In this document: one piece after another, positions 1 through 7,919 of the stretch
Layout of the letters: each line of letters begins with the position of its first letter
How positions within the stretch are numbered: the stretch's first letter is position 1
DNA from: Burkholderiales bacterium C2
GTDB lineage: Bacteria > Pseudomonadota > Gammaproteobacteria > Burkholderiales > Burkholderiaceae_C
Direction: 5' to 3'
Assembly (NCBI GenBank): GCA_005503085.1
Contig: SCOI01000011.1
Span: 1 to 64,000 of the forward strand
Length of the DNA stretch: 64,000 bases
Program-made: the position numbers and the translations under genes
The notes under the pieces: generated by a model
Seen by the model: only the letters and a program-made list of their open reading frames with translations
What the model was told of the DNA's origin: nothing
Database searches by the model: none

Positions 1-64
1 GCTCCAGCACCATGCGCACGGCACGCTCACGTACCTCAGGGGAAAACTTCGGGGACTTCTTCAT
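1..64 (-). CDS. IS3-family transposase OrfA, N-terminal fragment (partial)
   Basis: The minus strand from 64 reads MKKSPKFSPEVRERAVRMVLE and runs off the window edge. This is the usual opening of IS3-family OrfA, the helix-turn-helix subunit that recognises the element ends and is normally joined to the catalytic OrfB by frameshifting. Only 21 codons are visible, so nothing can be said about whether the element is intact. Confidence 0.8.
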   Translation of the reverse strand, partial: MKKSPKFSPEVRERAVRMVLE

Positions 65-112
65 GGCTCCATTCTCTACAGTTGAAGCCTCCTCGAAACC
101 CGGGGCGATTCA
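1..112 (-). mobile_element. end of an IS3-family insertion sequence
   Basis: The left edge of the window holds one terminus of an insertion sequence transcribed leftward. The element appears to end near 112, where the minus strand reads TGAATCGCCCCGGGTTT, a terminus beginning with TGA as in IS3-family inverted repeats. The transposase start codon lies about 50 bp inside. The rest of the element, its other end and any target duplication lie outside the window, so the boundary is inferred from one side only. Confidence 0.7.
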
Positions 113-512
113 AACCCGTTGGGATGCTCCGTTCAACATGGCCTCCATGTGGGTTGAGATGTCGCGCTTGAAAGAACTGCTCAAATAATCGGTGCTGGAG
201 CACGGCCAAACGGCCTGCGTGAATTAAAACGATTGCGACGGGGCATTACGGAGCAGTTCCGTAATGCCCCGTAACGGTTTTCATCGATTCCATCGCTATG
301 GCAAAAATATCCTTTAAGAACAATGGCTTACAAGCCAAAAACCTCTGTTGGCAGACTTAGGCTGGGAATCGCCGCTGCATTGCCAAAGTTGACCGGTACG
401 AGTCCGCAGCGGGCAGCTCAAGTTGTTGATTTCAAAGCATTGCCGTTGTCACACCAGACTTTTTCCAACAGCAACCGTATTCGCCCGGCTGGCGGCTGCG
501 GGCCGGGTCACA
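113..512. other. intergenic region between the IS end and a small gene
   Basis: About 400 bp without a convincing gene and with lower GC than its surroundings. It holds a 16-codon open frame from 139 (MASMWVEMSRLKELLK), faintly like the opening of an IS21-type transposase but too short to call, and a strong inverted repeat at 238-272. An open frame at 323-532 has no recognisable features and looks spurious. Confidence 0.5.
238..272. terminator. 15-bp perfect inverted repeat, possible terminator
   Basis: ACGGGGCATTACGGA at 238-252 and its exact reverse complement at 258-272 are separated by the five bases GCAGT, which would give a very stable hairpin. On the plus strand a short T run follows after a gap. 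On the minus strand the stem is followed by CAATCGTTTTAATT, slightly more terminator-like. It could equally be an IS-associated repeat or a protein-binding site. Confidence 0.5.
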
Positions 513-806
513 ATGCCGACCATGAGCAGTAACTATCCCGTACCGAATCCCGACCAACGATTCATCGACAAGCAGATGGCCGGCGTCATCGAGGCCATCA
601 TGACCCACAGCTACAGCCTGGCCAACAAGGGCTTCATTCCATCCGAGCAGCAGGTCGGCGCCTATATCGCCAGCCTGGACGAGGACACCGTGCTGCAGAA
701 GATCCGCAAACACCCTGGCGCGGCCTCGACGCGCGCGCTGCTGGCGGATGACGCGGAACTGCTGCGTTGGGCCAAGCTCGTCGGGCAGGACAAAAAACAG
801 TCCTGA
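513..806 (+). CDS. small protein of unknown function
   Basis: A 97-residue open frame starting at ATG 513 (MPTMSSNYPVPNPDQ) or at the ATG at 522. I do not recognise the family. The sequence looks like a real soluble, helical, acidic protein (IDKQMAGVIEAIMTHSYSLA, then IPSEQQVGAYIASLDEDTVL), and codon use is typical of the window. It converges on the sigma-54 regulator gene, with only about 20 bp between the stops and no obvious terminator. No signal peptide or membrane segment is visible. Confidence 0.6.
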   Translation: MPTMSSNYPVPNPDQRFIDKQMAGVIEAIMTHSYSLANKGFIPSEQQVGAYIASLDEDTVLQKIRKHPGAASTRALLADDAELLRWAKLVGQDKKQS

Positions 807-827
807 GTCGCCAGCCTGCCCTGGGCT

Positions 828-2189
828 TCAGCGTGGCTTGCGAAACGGATCCATATCGATGCCGTGCTTGCGTATCAACTCGAAGAACGCGCGCCGGTGC
901 TTGCCGGCGTGCCGCGCAGCCTGGGTGATATTGCCCTGGCAATGCAGCAGCAGGCGTTCGATGTAGTCGCGCTCGAAGCGCTCGACCATGCGGGCCTTGG
1001 CGCCCTGGAAATTCGCTTGCAGCTCCGGTAAAGGCTGGGCATCGATGTCCAGATCCTCGGCCAGCAGCTGCGGCCCGCCGAGCAGCACCGCGCGTTCGAT
1101 CACATGCTGGAGCTCGCGCACATTGCCGGGCCAGTCGTACTGCAGCAGCTTGCTGAGCGCCTGCGGCGTCAGCTGCGGCAGGCTGCGCTGCTGGCGCCGC
1201 GCATAGTGCTGCAGAAAATGCTGGGCCAGCAGCACCACATCCGGCCGCCGCTCGCGCAGCGGCGCCAGACTCAGCGACAGCACATTGAGCCGGTAGTAGA
1301 GATCCTGCCGGAACAGGCCCTGGCGCGCCTGCTGGGCCAGATCACGATTGCTGGCGGCGATGATGCGGATATCGGCATGGCGCAGGCTGTTGGAGCCCAC
1401 CGGCCGGTACTCGCGCTCCTGCAGCAGACGCAGCAGCTTGGTCTGGGCGGCCAGCGGCAGGCAGTCGACATCGTCGAGAAACAGGCTGCCACCGGCGGCC
1501 TCCTCGACCAGGCCGGCGCGCGCCGCATGGGCCGTCGTGTAGGCGCCGCGCGTGTGGCCGAACAGCTCGCTCTCGATCAGCTCGGTCGGAATCGCGCCGC
1601 AGTTGATCGGCACCCAGGGCTTGGCGGCACGCGGCGACAGATAGTGCAAGGCCTGGGCAAACACCTCCTTGCCGGTGCCTGTTTCGCCGAGTATCAGCAC
1701 GCCGGCATCGCAGCCCGCCAGGGTCGGCAGCTTGTTCAGCAACTCGGTGAAGGCCGGGCTGCCACCCACCATGTGCTTGAGCCGCGGGTCGGGCCGCGCG
1801 GCGGCGGTCTCGCCAATGGCGCTGCGCTGCGTGCGGCCCAGCATATGGCGCACCCGCGCGCGCAATTCGGCATCGCTGACCGGCAGGAACAGCAGATCGG
1901 TGGCCCCGGCCGACAGCAGGGTTTCGAGCCTTTCATGCACGCCGGCCTCGCCGACCGCCAGCACCGCACAGCCCGGTGACTGGCGCCGCACCTGGGCACA
2001 GGCCCGGCCGCAGGCGGAGAAACTCTCGCTGTCCACCAGCAGCACCATCAGATCCAAGCCGCTCGCGTCGGCGCCGTCCGGCCGCGCGATCACGCACTCG
2101 TCGCCCTCCAGCAAGGCCTGGCGCAGCCGCCGCTGCAGCATCGCGGCGCCGGGCTGGGCCGACTCCGCCGTGATCAGCTCGATGCGCAA
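828..2189 (-). CDS. sigma-54-dependent activator with pseudo-receiver domain (NtrC family)
   Basis: Bacterial enhancer-binding protein, about 453 aa. Residues 1-118 resemble a response-regulator receiver but lack the N-terminal acidic pair, the conserved Thr and the conserved Lys, so it is probably not phosphorylated normally. The AAA+ domain (about 137-370) has Walker A GETGTGKE (168-175), sensor I ASNRD, and Arg fingers in RQDLYYRLN. The C-terminus is a Fis-type helix-turn-helix (GNITQAARHAGKHRRAF). Two oddities: the sigma-54-contact loop is GAYTTA instead of GAFTGA, and Walker B is LFLDDVD instead of LFLDE. I chose TTG 2189 because AGGGAG sits five bases before it; ATG 2258 is also in frame but its only Shine-Dalgarno-like run is inside a hairpin. 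It is the last gene of the injection-system unit and its probable regulator. Confidence 0.85.
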   Translation of the reverse strand: MRIELITAESAQPGAAMLQRRLRQALLEGDECVIARPDGADASGLDLMVLLVDSESFSACGRACAQVRRQSPGCAVLAVGEAGVHERLETLLSAGATDLLFLPVSDAELRARVRHMLGRTQRSAIGETAAARPDPRLKHMVGGSPAFTELLNKLPTLAGCDAGVLILGETGTGKEVFAQALHYLSPRAAKPWVPINCGAIPTELIESELFGHTRGAYTTAHAARAGLVEEAAGGSLFLDDVDCLPLAAQTKLLRLLQEREYRPVGSNSLRHADIRIIAASNRDLAQQARQGLFRQDLYYRLNVLSLSLAPLRERRPDVVLLAQHFLQHYARRQQRSLPQLTPQALSKLLQYDWPGNVRELQHVIERAVLLGGPQLLAEDLDIDAQPLPELQANFQGAKARMVERFERDYIERLLLHCQGNITQAARHAGKHRRAFFELIRKHGIDMDPFRKPR

Positions 2190-2258
2190 GGCAGTCTCCC
2201 TGGGTTCTTGCTGCGGCCCAATGTAGTCCGGATGGGCGGATGCTCTATCCCGCAGCAT

Positions 2259-2275
2259 AGGGGTGCGATCCCCCT
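2259..2275. repeat. short hairpin between the eCIS operon and the regulator gene
   Basis: AGGGG (2259-2263) and CCCCT (2271-2275) flank seven bases and abut the ATG at 2258. If translation began at that ATG, its only Shine-Dalgarno-like sequence would be paired. This is one reason for preferring the downstream TTG start. No T run follows, so it is not a typical terminator. Confidence 0.35.
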
Positions 2276-2287
2276 AGACCGGCAATG

Positions 2288-5200
2288 TCAGCCCAGCACC
2301 AGCCAGGTGATGTGCAGCCGCCCCGGTGCCATCTTGCCAAGCTCGCTCTGCAGATACTGCTTGGTGGTGGCGCCCGGGGGCTGGCTGCAGATCACGATGT
2401 AGCGGATCCTGGCCCGGGGCCATTTGTTCAGTGCGATGAACAGGGTCTGCGGGATCTGGATGATCTTGTGCTGGCCGGTGGGCTGGCGCGCGCCCCGGCT
2501 GTTGGTGGCAAACCAGCTGGCGTTCAAAGTGGCCTCGATCAGGGTCACCTCGGTCTGGTCCGCATCGGCGCGCACCGGGTCGGTGAAGATGGCCTCGGGC
2601 TTGTTCCTGACCTTGGGGTCGGCCGGATGGTGGATCATCTGCTGGCTGCTCGGGCTCAGGCCTTGGCGGGCCAGATTGGGCGCGATCACCTCGTCGACAT
2701 GGGGCATCGCGACCTTGCTCTCCCAGAGCCGCCAGCTGGCGTTGGCATCCTTGCGCTGCTGCGCAGTCAGGCGCGGCGGGCCTACGGCGATCGTGAAGTC
2801 CTCGCCAAACTCCAGCAGCTCGCTGGCCGGGCTGAAGCCGCCCACCACCTTGTATGCGCCCTGTCCCGTCGGCTGCAGCTCCAGCGAACCCCAGCGGTAC
2901 AGGCGCTTGAGCGCGGCCACGCTTTTGCGGATCAGGCTCAGCGGGGCCTTCATGCCGACCAGCAGGCTCAGCGCCTGACGGGTGCGGCGCCGTGCGGCCT
3001 CGCGCCGCGCCTGTTCCTTGTCATTGGTCTGGGTCTTTTTCGGCCGCTCGACGCTGGGCTTGCGGTGTGTCGCCTGGGGCCGGTGCCGGCCGCGGTTCAG
3101 GCGGGCCCTCAGCTGGCGGGCGATGCCCTTGATCTTGCCGCCTATCTTCAGGATGGCCTTGCCCAGGCGCAGCAACAGCCAGTTGGAGACGAAGTCGATC
3201 ACGACGATGGCGGCCGCCGCCACCAGCTGCGCAAACTGCGGGCCGGCGCCGCCGCCCTTGACCGCCTTCAGAAAAGCGATCGCCCGGCCTACCGCGCCCA
3301 GCATCGCCGAGACCGAGCCCCAGGCCGCCTGCAGCCCCTCGATCACCGCGATCACCGCGCCGGCCGCCGGGATGATCATCGCGACCAGCTTCTCGATCAG
3401 CAGCTGGATCAACGCCGGCGGTAGCACCGCCTTGATCGCCGACCAGGCCATCGCGCCGATCTGCTGCAGGCCCAGACCGCCCTGCTTCAGCAGCGCCCAG
3501 ATCGCCGGGCCGACGCCCAGCACCGTCTGCAGCTTGCCCTCCCACCACTGGCGTATCGCCGTCGCCATCGCCCCGGCCAGGTGCTGGCGCACGCCCTCGC
3601 GCGCGGCCGCGCCCAGCTTGGCAATCCAGCCGCCCGGGTTGGGCGCCACATCCTCGACCAATGTCTTCAGCACGCCCAGCGCCTGGGCCGCCTTGTCGGC
3701 TGCCTTCAGCGCGCCGACCGTGACGGCCCTGGCCTGGTCAATCGCCGCGTTGACCAGCTTGCCGCCGGTCTCCAGCGCGAACTCGGCCACCGCCGCAGCG
3801 CCATCGACCACCCGGTTGACCGCACGCTTGGCACCGTCGGCGATCGCATTGCTCTTGCTGATGCCCCAGTCCACGCCCGCGCTGATCGCCCCCTGCACCG
3901 CCTCGCGGGCGGCCGGGAAACTGGCCAGCAAGACATTGGCGGCGGCGGCCAGGGCCGTGCCCGCTGCGGCGATCAGGCCGCTGATGCGCTCACGCGCGGC
4001 GTCGATCTTCTGGGCCGCATAGTGCTTGAAGCGCTCGGCCGTCGCGCGGATGAAGGCCTTGCCGGCCTCGACCTTGTCGCTGATCCATTGCTTGACGCCG
4101 TCAAACCAGGCGCCGACCGCATCGCCGAGCCGGCCGAAGAAGCCCTTTTCCTCGCTGGCGGCCTGCGCCTCGCGCTTCTTGGTGGCCACGGCGGTCTCGA
4201 CCTCGGCCTGTTTGTCGCGGGTCTGCTGCTCGCCCTGCTCGATCTGCGCGGCCGCCTCCTGCTCTCCCCGGCTCTTCACCTCGGCCACCTGGGTGTCGGC
4301 GCGGCCCAGGATGTCGACCTGGCCCCGCGCCAGCCGGCCCAGCGCCGCCTGCTGCTGGGCCGTGTAGCGAGCGCGGGCGGCCTGGGCATCAGCACGTACC
4401 TTGGTGCGCGCGGCCTGCTGCTCGGCCGCCGCCTGCGATGTCAGCGCGCCGATCTGGGACTGCGCCGCCTGATTCGAGGCCGCGATCTGGGCCTGAGCCG
4501 CCAGGGTCGCCGCGCTCACCCTGGCCGCCGCCACCGCCAGCGCGACACGCACTTCGGCCCCCCTGAGCTGCTCGGCCAGGATGGCCTGGGCCAGCGCGCC
4601 GGCCTTGCCAGGCGCGGCCTTGCCCGATGCCGCACCGGCGGGGCGCAGCACGCGCGCCTTGATGCGGGTCTGGCCCACCGTGGGCCGCACATGCTGCTCG
4701 CCCAGCGGGCGGGCCACCGCAGCCACCTCGCGCTCGTGCGCTGCAGCGACGGCCTGCTCGGCGCGCAACTGTTGCTGGCCCAGCAGGGCCGGATCGGCCG
4801 CGCCGCTGAGCTGCAGCTGTGGCGCAGGCCCGAGCGAGACCTGCTGCAGACCCGGATCGCTGCCCGGCAAGGCCGACAGTGCGCCGCCGAGCCTGGCCTT
4901 GTCGGCCGCGCTGGGCTCGGCGGCGGGCCTGGCGATCTGCGGCGTCGCCACCCGGTCGGCGGCATTGCCGGCAGCGGGCGACGTCGATGCCGGCTCGGTC
5001 TTCGCAGAGCTTGGGTCCGAAGCCTTGCCAGCCAGCGTGACTGCCACAGGGGCGACGGGGGCTGCGCTCTTCGCGCCCGCAGGCCGAGCCGCTGCCGGCT
5101 CACCCACCGTCACCTCGGGCAGGCCCGCCTGGGCCGCCTGGGCATGGGCCGCGGTCTCGCTGGCCGCCGCACCCTGCACACCGCCCAGAGCGGCGTCCAC

Positions 5201-5977
5201 CTGGGCCGGCGTCGCTGCGCAGAGCGCGGCCAGACCCTGCGCCGGCGGCAGGCCGGAGACATCGGGCGCGGCCGATTCGGGCGGAGCCTCGCCGCCCCCA
5301 GCCACCTCGCCGCCCGCCACTGCACCCTGCTGCGCCGGCAGGGTCTCGCCGAGCGAGGCCAGGGCCGCATCGCGCCCGTCCAGTTCGACGGCCGCTGCGG
5401 CGCCCTGCCCGGTCTCCTGTTCCTCGCTGCGCTGCTGCGCTTCAAACGCCGGCTCGGCATGACCGGTCCGGACATCGGTCGCCGCCATCTCCGAAGCGGG
5501 CGCAGCGCCCTCCTCGACCGCCGGCTCGATGCCGCCCTCCTCGCTCGCCTGCAAATCCGCCGCCTGGGCTGTTGCCGCAGGCGTCGTGGCAGGCGTCGTG
5601 GCAGGCGTTGTGGCCGGGGCTGCCGGTGCCCGGCCTGCGGATGCAGTGGCCGCGCCTGCCGCCACCGGCAGTTGCGGCCGCAAGACCGGCACAGCCGGCA
5701 GCGGCCTGGCCTCGACCGGCCTCGCCGCCTGCTCTGCCGATAGCTCCGCCGGTTTCTCTGCCGGTTCATCGGCGGCCGGCTCGGGCCTGCGGGCCGGGCT
5801 CTGATGGGGCTTGGGCTGGAGATAGCTCGGCAGGCGGCTGAGCGGCTTGGCGGCGGCGGGCGTCGTGACCGCGTTCACTCTCGCTGCGGTACGCAAGACC
5901 GGCTGATCGGGCCGCAGCGCCCCGGCAGGCAGACGCTTGCGCCTGTCCCTGGCCACCGGGCTCAGCGTGGCCTGCAT
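2288..5977 (-). CDS. large eCIS-associated protein, candidate effector (or tape measure)
   Basis: 1229 aa. Residues 1-440 are low-complexity, rich in Ala, Pro and Glu, with a TTPA repeat near 122-134. Residues 455-660 form a long Ala/Gln/Glu-rich helical, probably coiled-coil region. Residues 610-960 are amphipathic and hydrophobic helices, with strongly hydrophobic stretches near 850-890 and 915-945. A basic linker (955-1005) leads to a globular C-terminus (1025-1229). That end contains EVTLIEATL, with a conserved-looking Glu and acidic residues just before it, recalling the core of PD-(D/E)XK nucleases; this is by eye only. The layout (disordered head, helical body, distinct tail domain) resembles large effectors of contractile injection systems, but a tape-measure role is not excluded because no other tape measure was recognised. 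Its start lies four bases after the ATPase stop. Confidence 0.75.
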   Translation of the reverse strand: MQATLSPVARDRRKRLPAGALRPDQPVLRTAARVNAVTTPAAAKPLSRLPSYLQPKPHQSPARRPEPAADEPAEKPAELSAEQAARPVEARPLPAVPVLRPQLPVAAGAATASAGRAPAAPATTPATTPATTPAATAQAADLQASEEGGIEPAVEEGAAPASEMAATDVRTGHAEPAFEAQQRSEEQETGQGAAAAVELDGRDAALASLGETLPAQQGAVAGGEVAGGGEAPPESAAPDVSGLPPAQGLAALCAATPAQVDAALGGVQGAAASETAAHAQAAQAGLPEVTVGEPAAARPAGAKSAAPVAPVAVTLAGKASDPSSAKTEPASTSPAAGNAADRVATPQIARPAAEPSAADKARLGGALSALPGSDPGLQQVSLGPAPQLQLSGAADPALLGQQQLRAEQAVAAAHEREVAAVARPLGEQHVRPTVGQTRIKARVLRPAGAASGKAAPGKAGALAQAILAEQLRGAEVRVALAVAAARVSAATLAAQAQIAASNQAAQSQIGALTSQAAAEQQAARTKVRADAQAARARYTAQQQAALGRLARGQVDILGRADTQVAEVKSRGEQEAAAQIEQGEQQTRDKQAEVETAVATKKREAQAASEEKGFFGRLGDAVGAWFDGVKQWISDKVEAGKAFIRATAERFKHYAAQKIDAARERISGLIAAAGTALAAAANVLLASFPAAREAVQGAISAGVDWGISKSNAIADGAKRAVNRVVDGAAAVAEFALETGGKLVNAAIDQARAVTVGALKAADKAAQALGVLKTLVEDVAPNPGGWIAKLGAAAREGVRQHLAGAMATAIRQWWEGKLQTVLGVGPAIWALLKQGGLGLQQIGAMAWSAIKAVLPPALIQLLIEKLVAMIIPAAGAVIAVIEGLQAAWGSVSAMLGAVGRAIAFLKAVKGGGAGPQFAQLVAAAAIVVIDFVSNWLLLRLGKAILKIGGKIKGIARQLRARLNRGRHRPQATHRKPSVERPKKTQTNDKEQARREAARRRTRQALSLLVGMKAPLSLIRKSVAALKRLYRWGSLELQPTGQGAYKVVGGFSPASELLEFGEDFTIAVGPPRLTAQQRKDANASWRLWESKVAMPHVDEVIAPNLARQGLSPSSQQMIHHPADPKVRNKPEAIFTDPVRADADQTEVTLIEATLNASWFATNSRGARQPTGQHKIIQIPQTLFIALNKWPRARIRYIVICSQPPGATTKQYLQSELGKMAPGRLHITWLVLG
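5581..5616 (+). repeat. 12-bp tandem repeat, three copies
   Basis: Three consecutive 12-bp units, GCGTCGTGGCAG twice and then GCGTTGTGGCCG, lie in the low-complexity head of the 1229-aa protein and encode TTPA repeats on the minus strand. Copy number could vary by slippage without changing the reading frame. Confidence 0.8.
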
Positions 5978-5981
5978 GGCG

Positions 5982-7919
5982 CTAGCCGCTCAGGCCATCG
6001 GGCAGGCGCTGGCCAAGCTTGCGGTACTCCAGCAGCAGGGCCTCGTGCAGATCCGCGTCGCTGACGGGCCCGGGCGCGCCCTCCACCTCGGCACGTTGGC
6101 GCGCCAGCAAGGCGGCGCTCAGCACGGCATTGCGGATATGTCCGCCGGGCAGGTCGACCAGCGCCGCCACCCGGTTCAGCCGGGCCGGGTCCAGCGCCGG
6201 CGTCGTGCCCAGATGCAGGGCCCAGAGCGCACGCCGCTCGCCGACATCGGGCAGCGCAAACTCGACGATGGCATCGAGCCGGCGCATGAAGGCCTCGTCG
6301 AAGCGCGCCTTGCTGTTCGAGGTCAGCAAGGCCACGCCGTGATAGCTCTCGAGCCGCTGCAGCAGATAGTTGGTCTGCATATTGGCGTAGCGGTCATTGG
6401 CCTGCTTGACATCGGTGCGGGCGCCGAACAGCGAGTCGGCCTCATCGAACAGCAGCAAGGCATCGAGCTGCTCGGCACGCGCCAGCAGCTGGGCCAGGTT
6501 CTTCTCGGTCTCGCCGATGTATTTGCTGACCACGGCCGCCAGATCCACCCGCAGCAGCGGGCGCGCCAGCCGGTCGGCCAGCCATTGCGCGGCCAGGGTC
6601 TTGCCGGTGCCCGAGGCACCGATGAACAGCGCTTTGACGCCGGCGCCGAGCCGCCCCTTGAGCAGTGGACCCAGGCGGGCGCCGAGATCGGCGCGGGCGC
6701 GGCAGCGCGTCAGCAGCAGCTCCAGCTGATGGCGCAGCGCCGGCGGGCCGACCCAGGCCTCGGCCGGGATGTGATCGCTCGAGACCTGGGCCCAGGCGGA
6801 CAGCTCACGCGCGCCGGCACGCAGCTCCTGCTCGAGCGCTGCTGCGGGCGGCAGCTCACGCGCCGCCGCACGGGCCAGCGCCGCCAGGCTGCAGCGCGAG
6901 CCGCTGACCGCTGTGCTCAGCGCCGTACCGAGTGCCGCGCCGGCCGGCTCGCGACGCAGGCCGGCCCACAGGCGCTGCCTGTCCTCGGCGCCGGCCGGGC
7001 CCAGCTCGAACTCCTGCACAGGCAGCGCCGCCGTGTCGACGCTGACATCCGGCCCGGCCAGCACGATCTGCAGACCGGGCCAGCCGGGCAGCGGCGGCAG
7101 CGGCCAGCGCTGGCCCGGCGCGATCTCGGGCTGCCACAGCGGCAAGGCGCCGGCCAGCAGCAAGGCCGGCACCAGCCCGTGCTGCTGCGCGGCCAAGACC
7201 TCGTCCTCGGCCTCTGGCAGGCGCAGCAGCGTCTGGGCGCGCCGGCGACCGAGGCCGGCGGCAAAGGCCTGCAACTCCTCGCGGTCACGTCCGCGCAGCA
7301 GCAGCACGCCGGTCCGGCGGCCGGCCAGTTCCTCGATGGCCACGTCCCAAGCCTGCGGCAAGGGCCAGACCACGGCAGCCAGCGACGGCAGGCTCACCGC
7401 CCCCAGGCGCAGCGCAGGCACGTGGGCCGGCCCGGCAAGAATCAGGCCCAGCAGATCCGGCGCCAGACGCAGGGGGCGGGCATGCAGCAGGGCCTGCTCA
7501 TCGTCCAGCCGCAGCAGCCCGGTGGACAGCGCCGGCCCCTGCAGCAGTTCGCCCAGCGCCCGGTGCGGTGCCAGCCCCAGCTGGGGCGCCAGCGCCTGCA
7601 GCAGGCCCAGGCTCGGCCGGGCACCGGCGCCGTGAGCGGGGCTGGACTGCAAGGCCGCCAGCGCGGCCGCGATACCGGCGTCGAGCTCCACCCACCAGGC
7701 CAGCGCCAGGGCCACCCGCTCGATGGGGGTCAGCGCCAGCGCATCGCCCAGGCTTTGCAGCGGCGCAGCGCCGGGATCGGGATCTGCATCGTCATCGCGA
7801 TCGACCAGGCGCCGGAAATCCGGATGATCTTGCGCCGCTGCCGGCACGAGGGCCGCCAAGGCCAGCCGCAGAGACTCGCGCACAGACGCCTGCGCAGGCG
7901 GCGTCGCCCGCCTATCCAT
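5982..7919 (-). CDS. AAA+ ATPase of the contractile injection system (Pvc15/Afp15-like)
   Basis: 645 aa. Cytoplasmic ATPase found in nearly all eCIS loci and thought to act in particle assembly. The C-terminal AAA+ domain (about 390-620) has Walker A GASGTGKT (434-441), Walker B LLLFDEADSLF (from 488), sensor 1 Asn in LLTSNS, tandem arginines RR near 546 and a sensor-2-like GGHIRN. The N-terminal 380 residues are helical with no recognised motif, as is usual in this family. The start at ATG 7919 overlaps the end of the upstream gene by eight bases, indicating translational coupling. Confidence 0.93.
   Translation of the reverse strand: MDRRATPPAQASVRESLRLALAALVPAAAQDHPDFRRLVDRDDDADPDPGAAPLQSLGDALALTPIERVALALAWWVELDAGIAAALAALQSSPAHGAGARPSLGLLQALAPQLGLAPHRALGELLQGPALSTGLLRLDDEQALLHARPLRLAPDLLGLILAGPAHVPALRLGAVSLPSLAAVVWPLPQAWDVAIEELAGRRTGVLLLRGRDREELQAFAAGLGRRRAQTLLRLPEAEDEVLAAQQHGLVPALLLAGALPLWQPEIAPGQRWPLPPLPGWPGLQIVLAGPDVSVDTAALPVQEFELGPAGAEDRQRLWAGLRREPAGAALGTALSTAVSGSRCSLAALARAAARELPPAAALEQELRAGARELSAWAQVSSDHIPAEAWVGPPALRHQLELLLTRCRARADLGARLGPLLKGRLGAGVKALFIGASGTGKTLAAQWLADRLARPLLRVDLAAVVSKYIGETEKNLAQLLARAEQLDALLLFDEADSLFGARTDVKQANDRYANMQTNYLLQRLESYHGVALLTSNSKARFDEAFMRRLDAIVEFALPDVGERRALWALHLGTTPALDPARLNRVAALVDLPGGHIRNAVLSAALLARQRAEVEGAPGPVSDADLHEALLLEYRKLGQRLPDGLSG

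Noticed and set aside
323-532. 69-codon plus-strand open frame
   Set aside because: No Shine-Dalgarno, no recognisable fold, and it overlaps the better-supported gene starting at 513.
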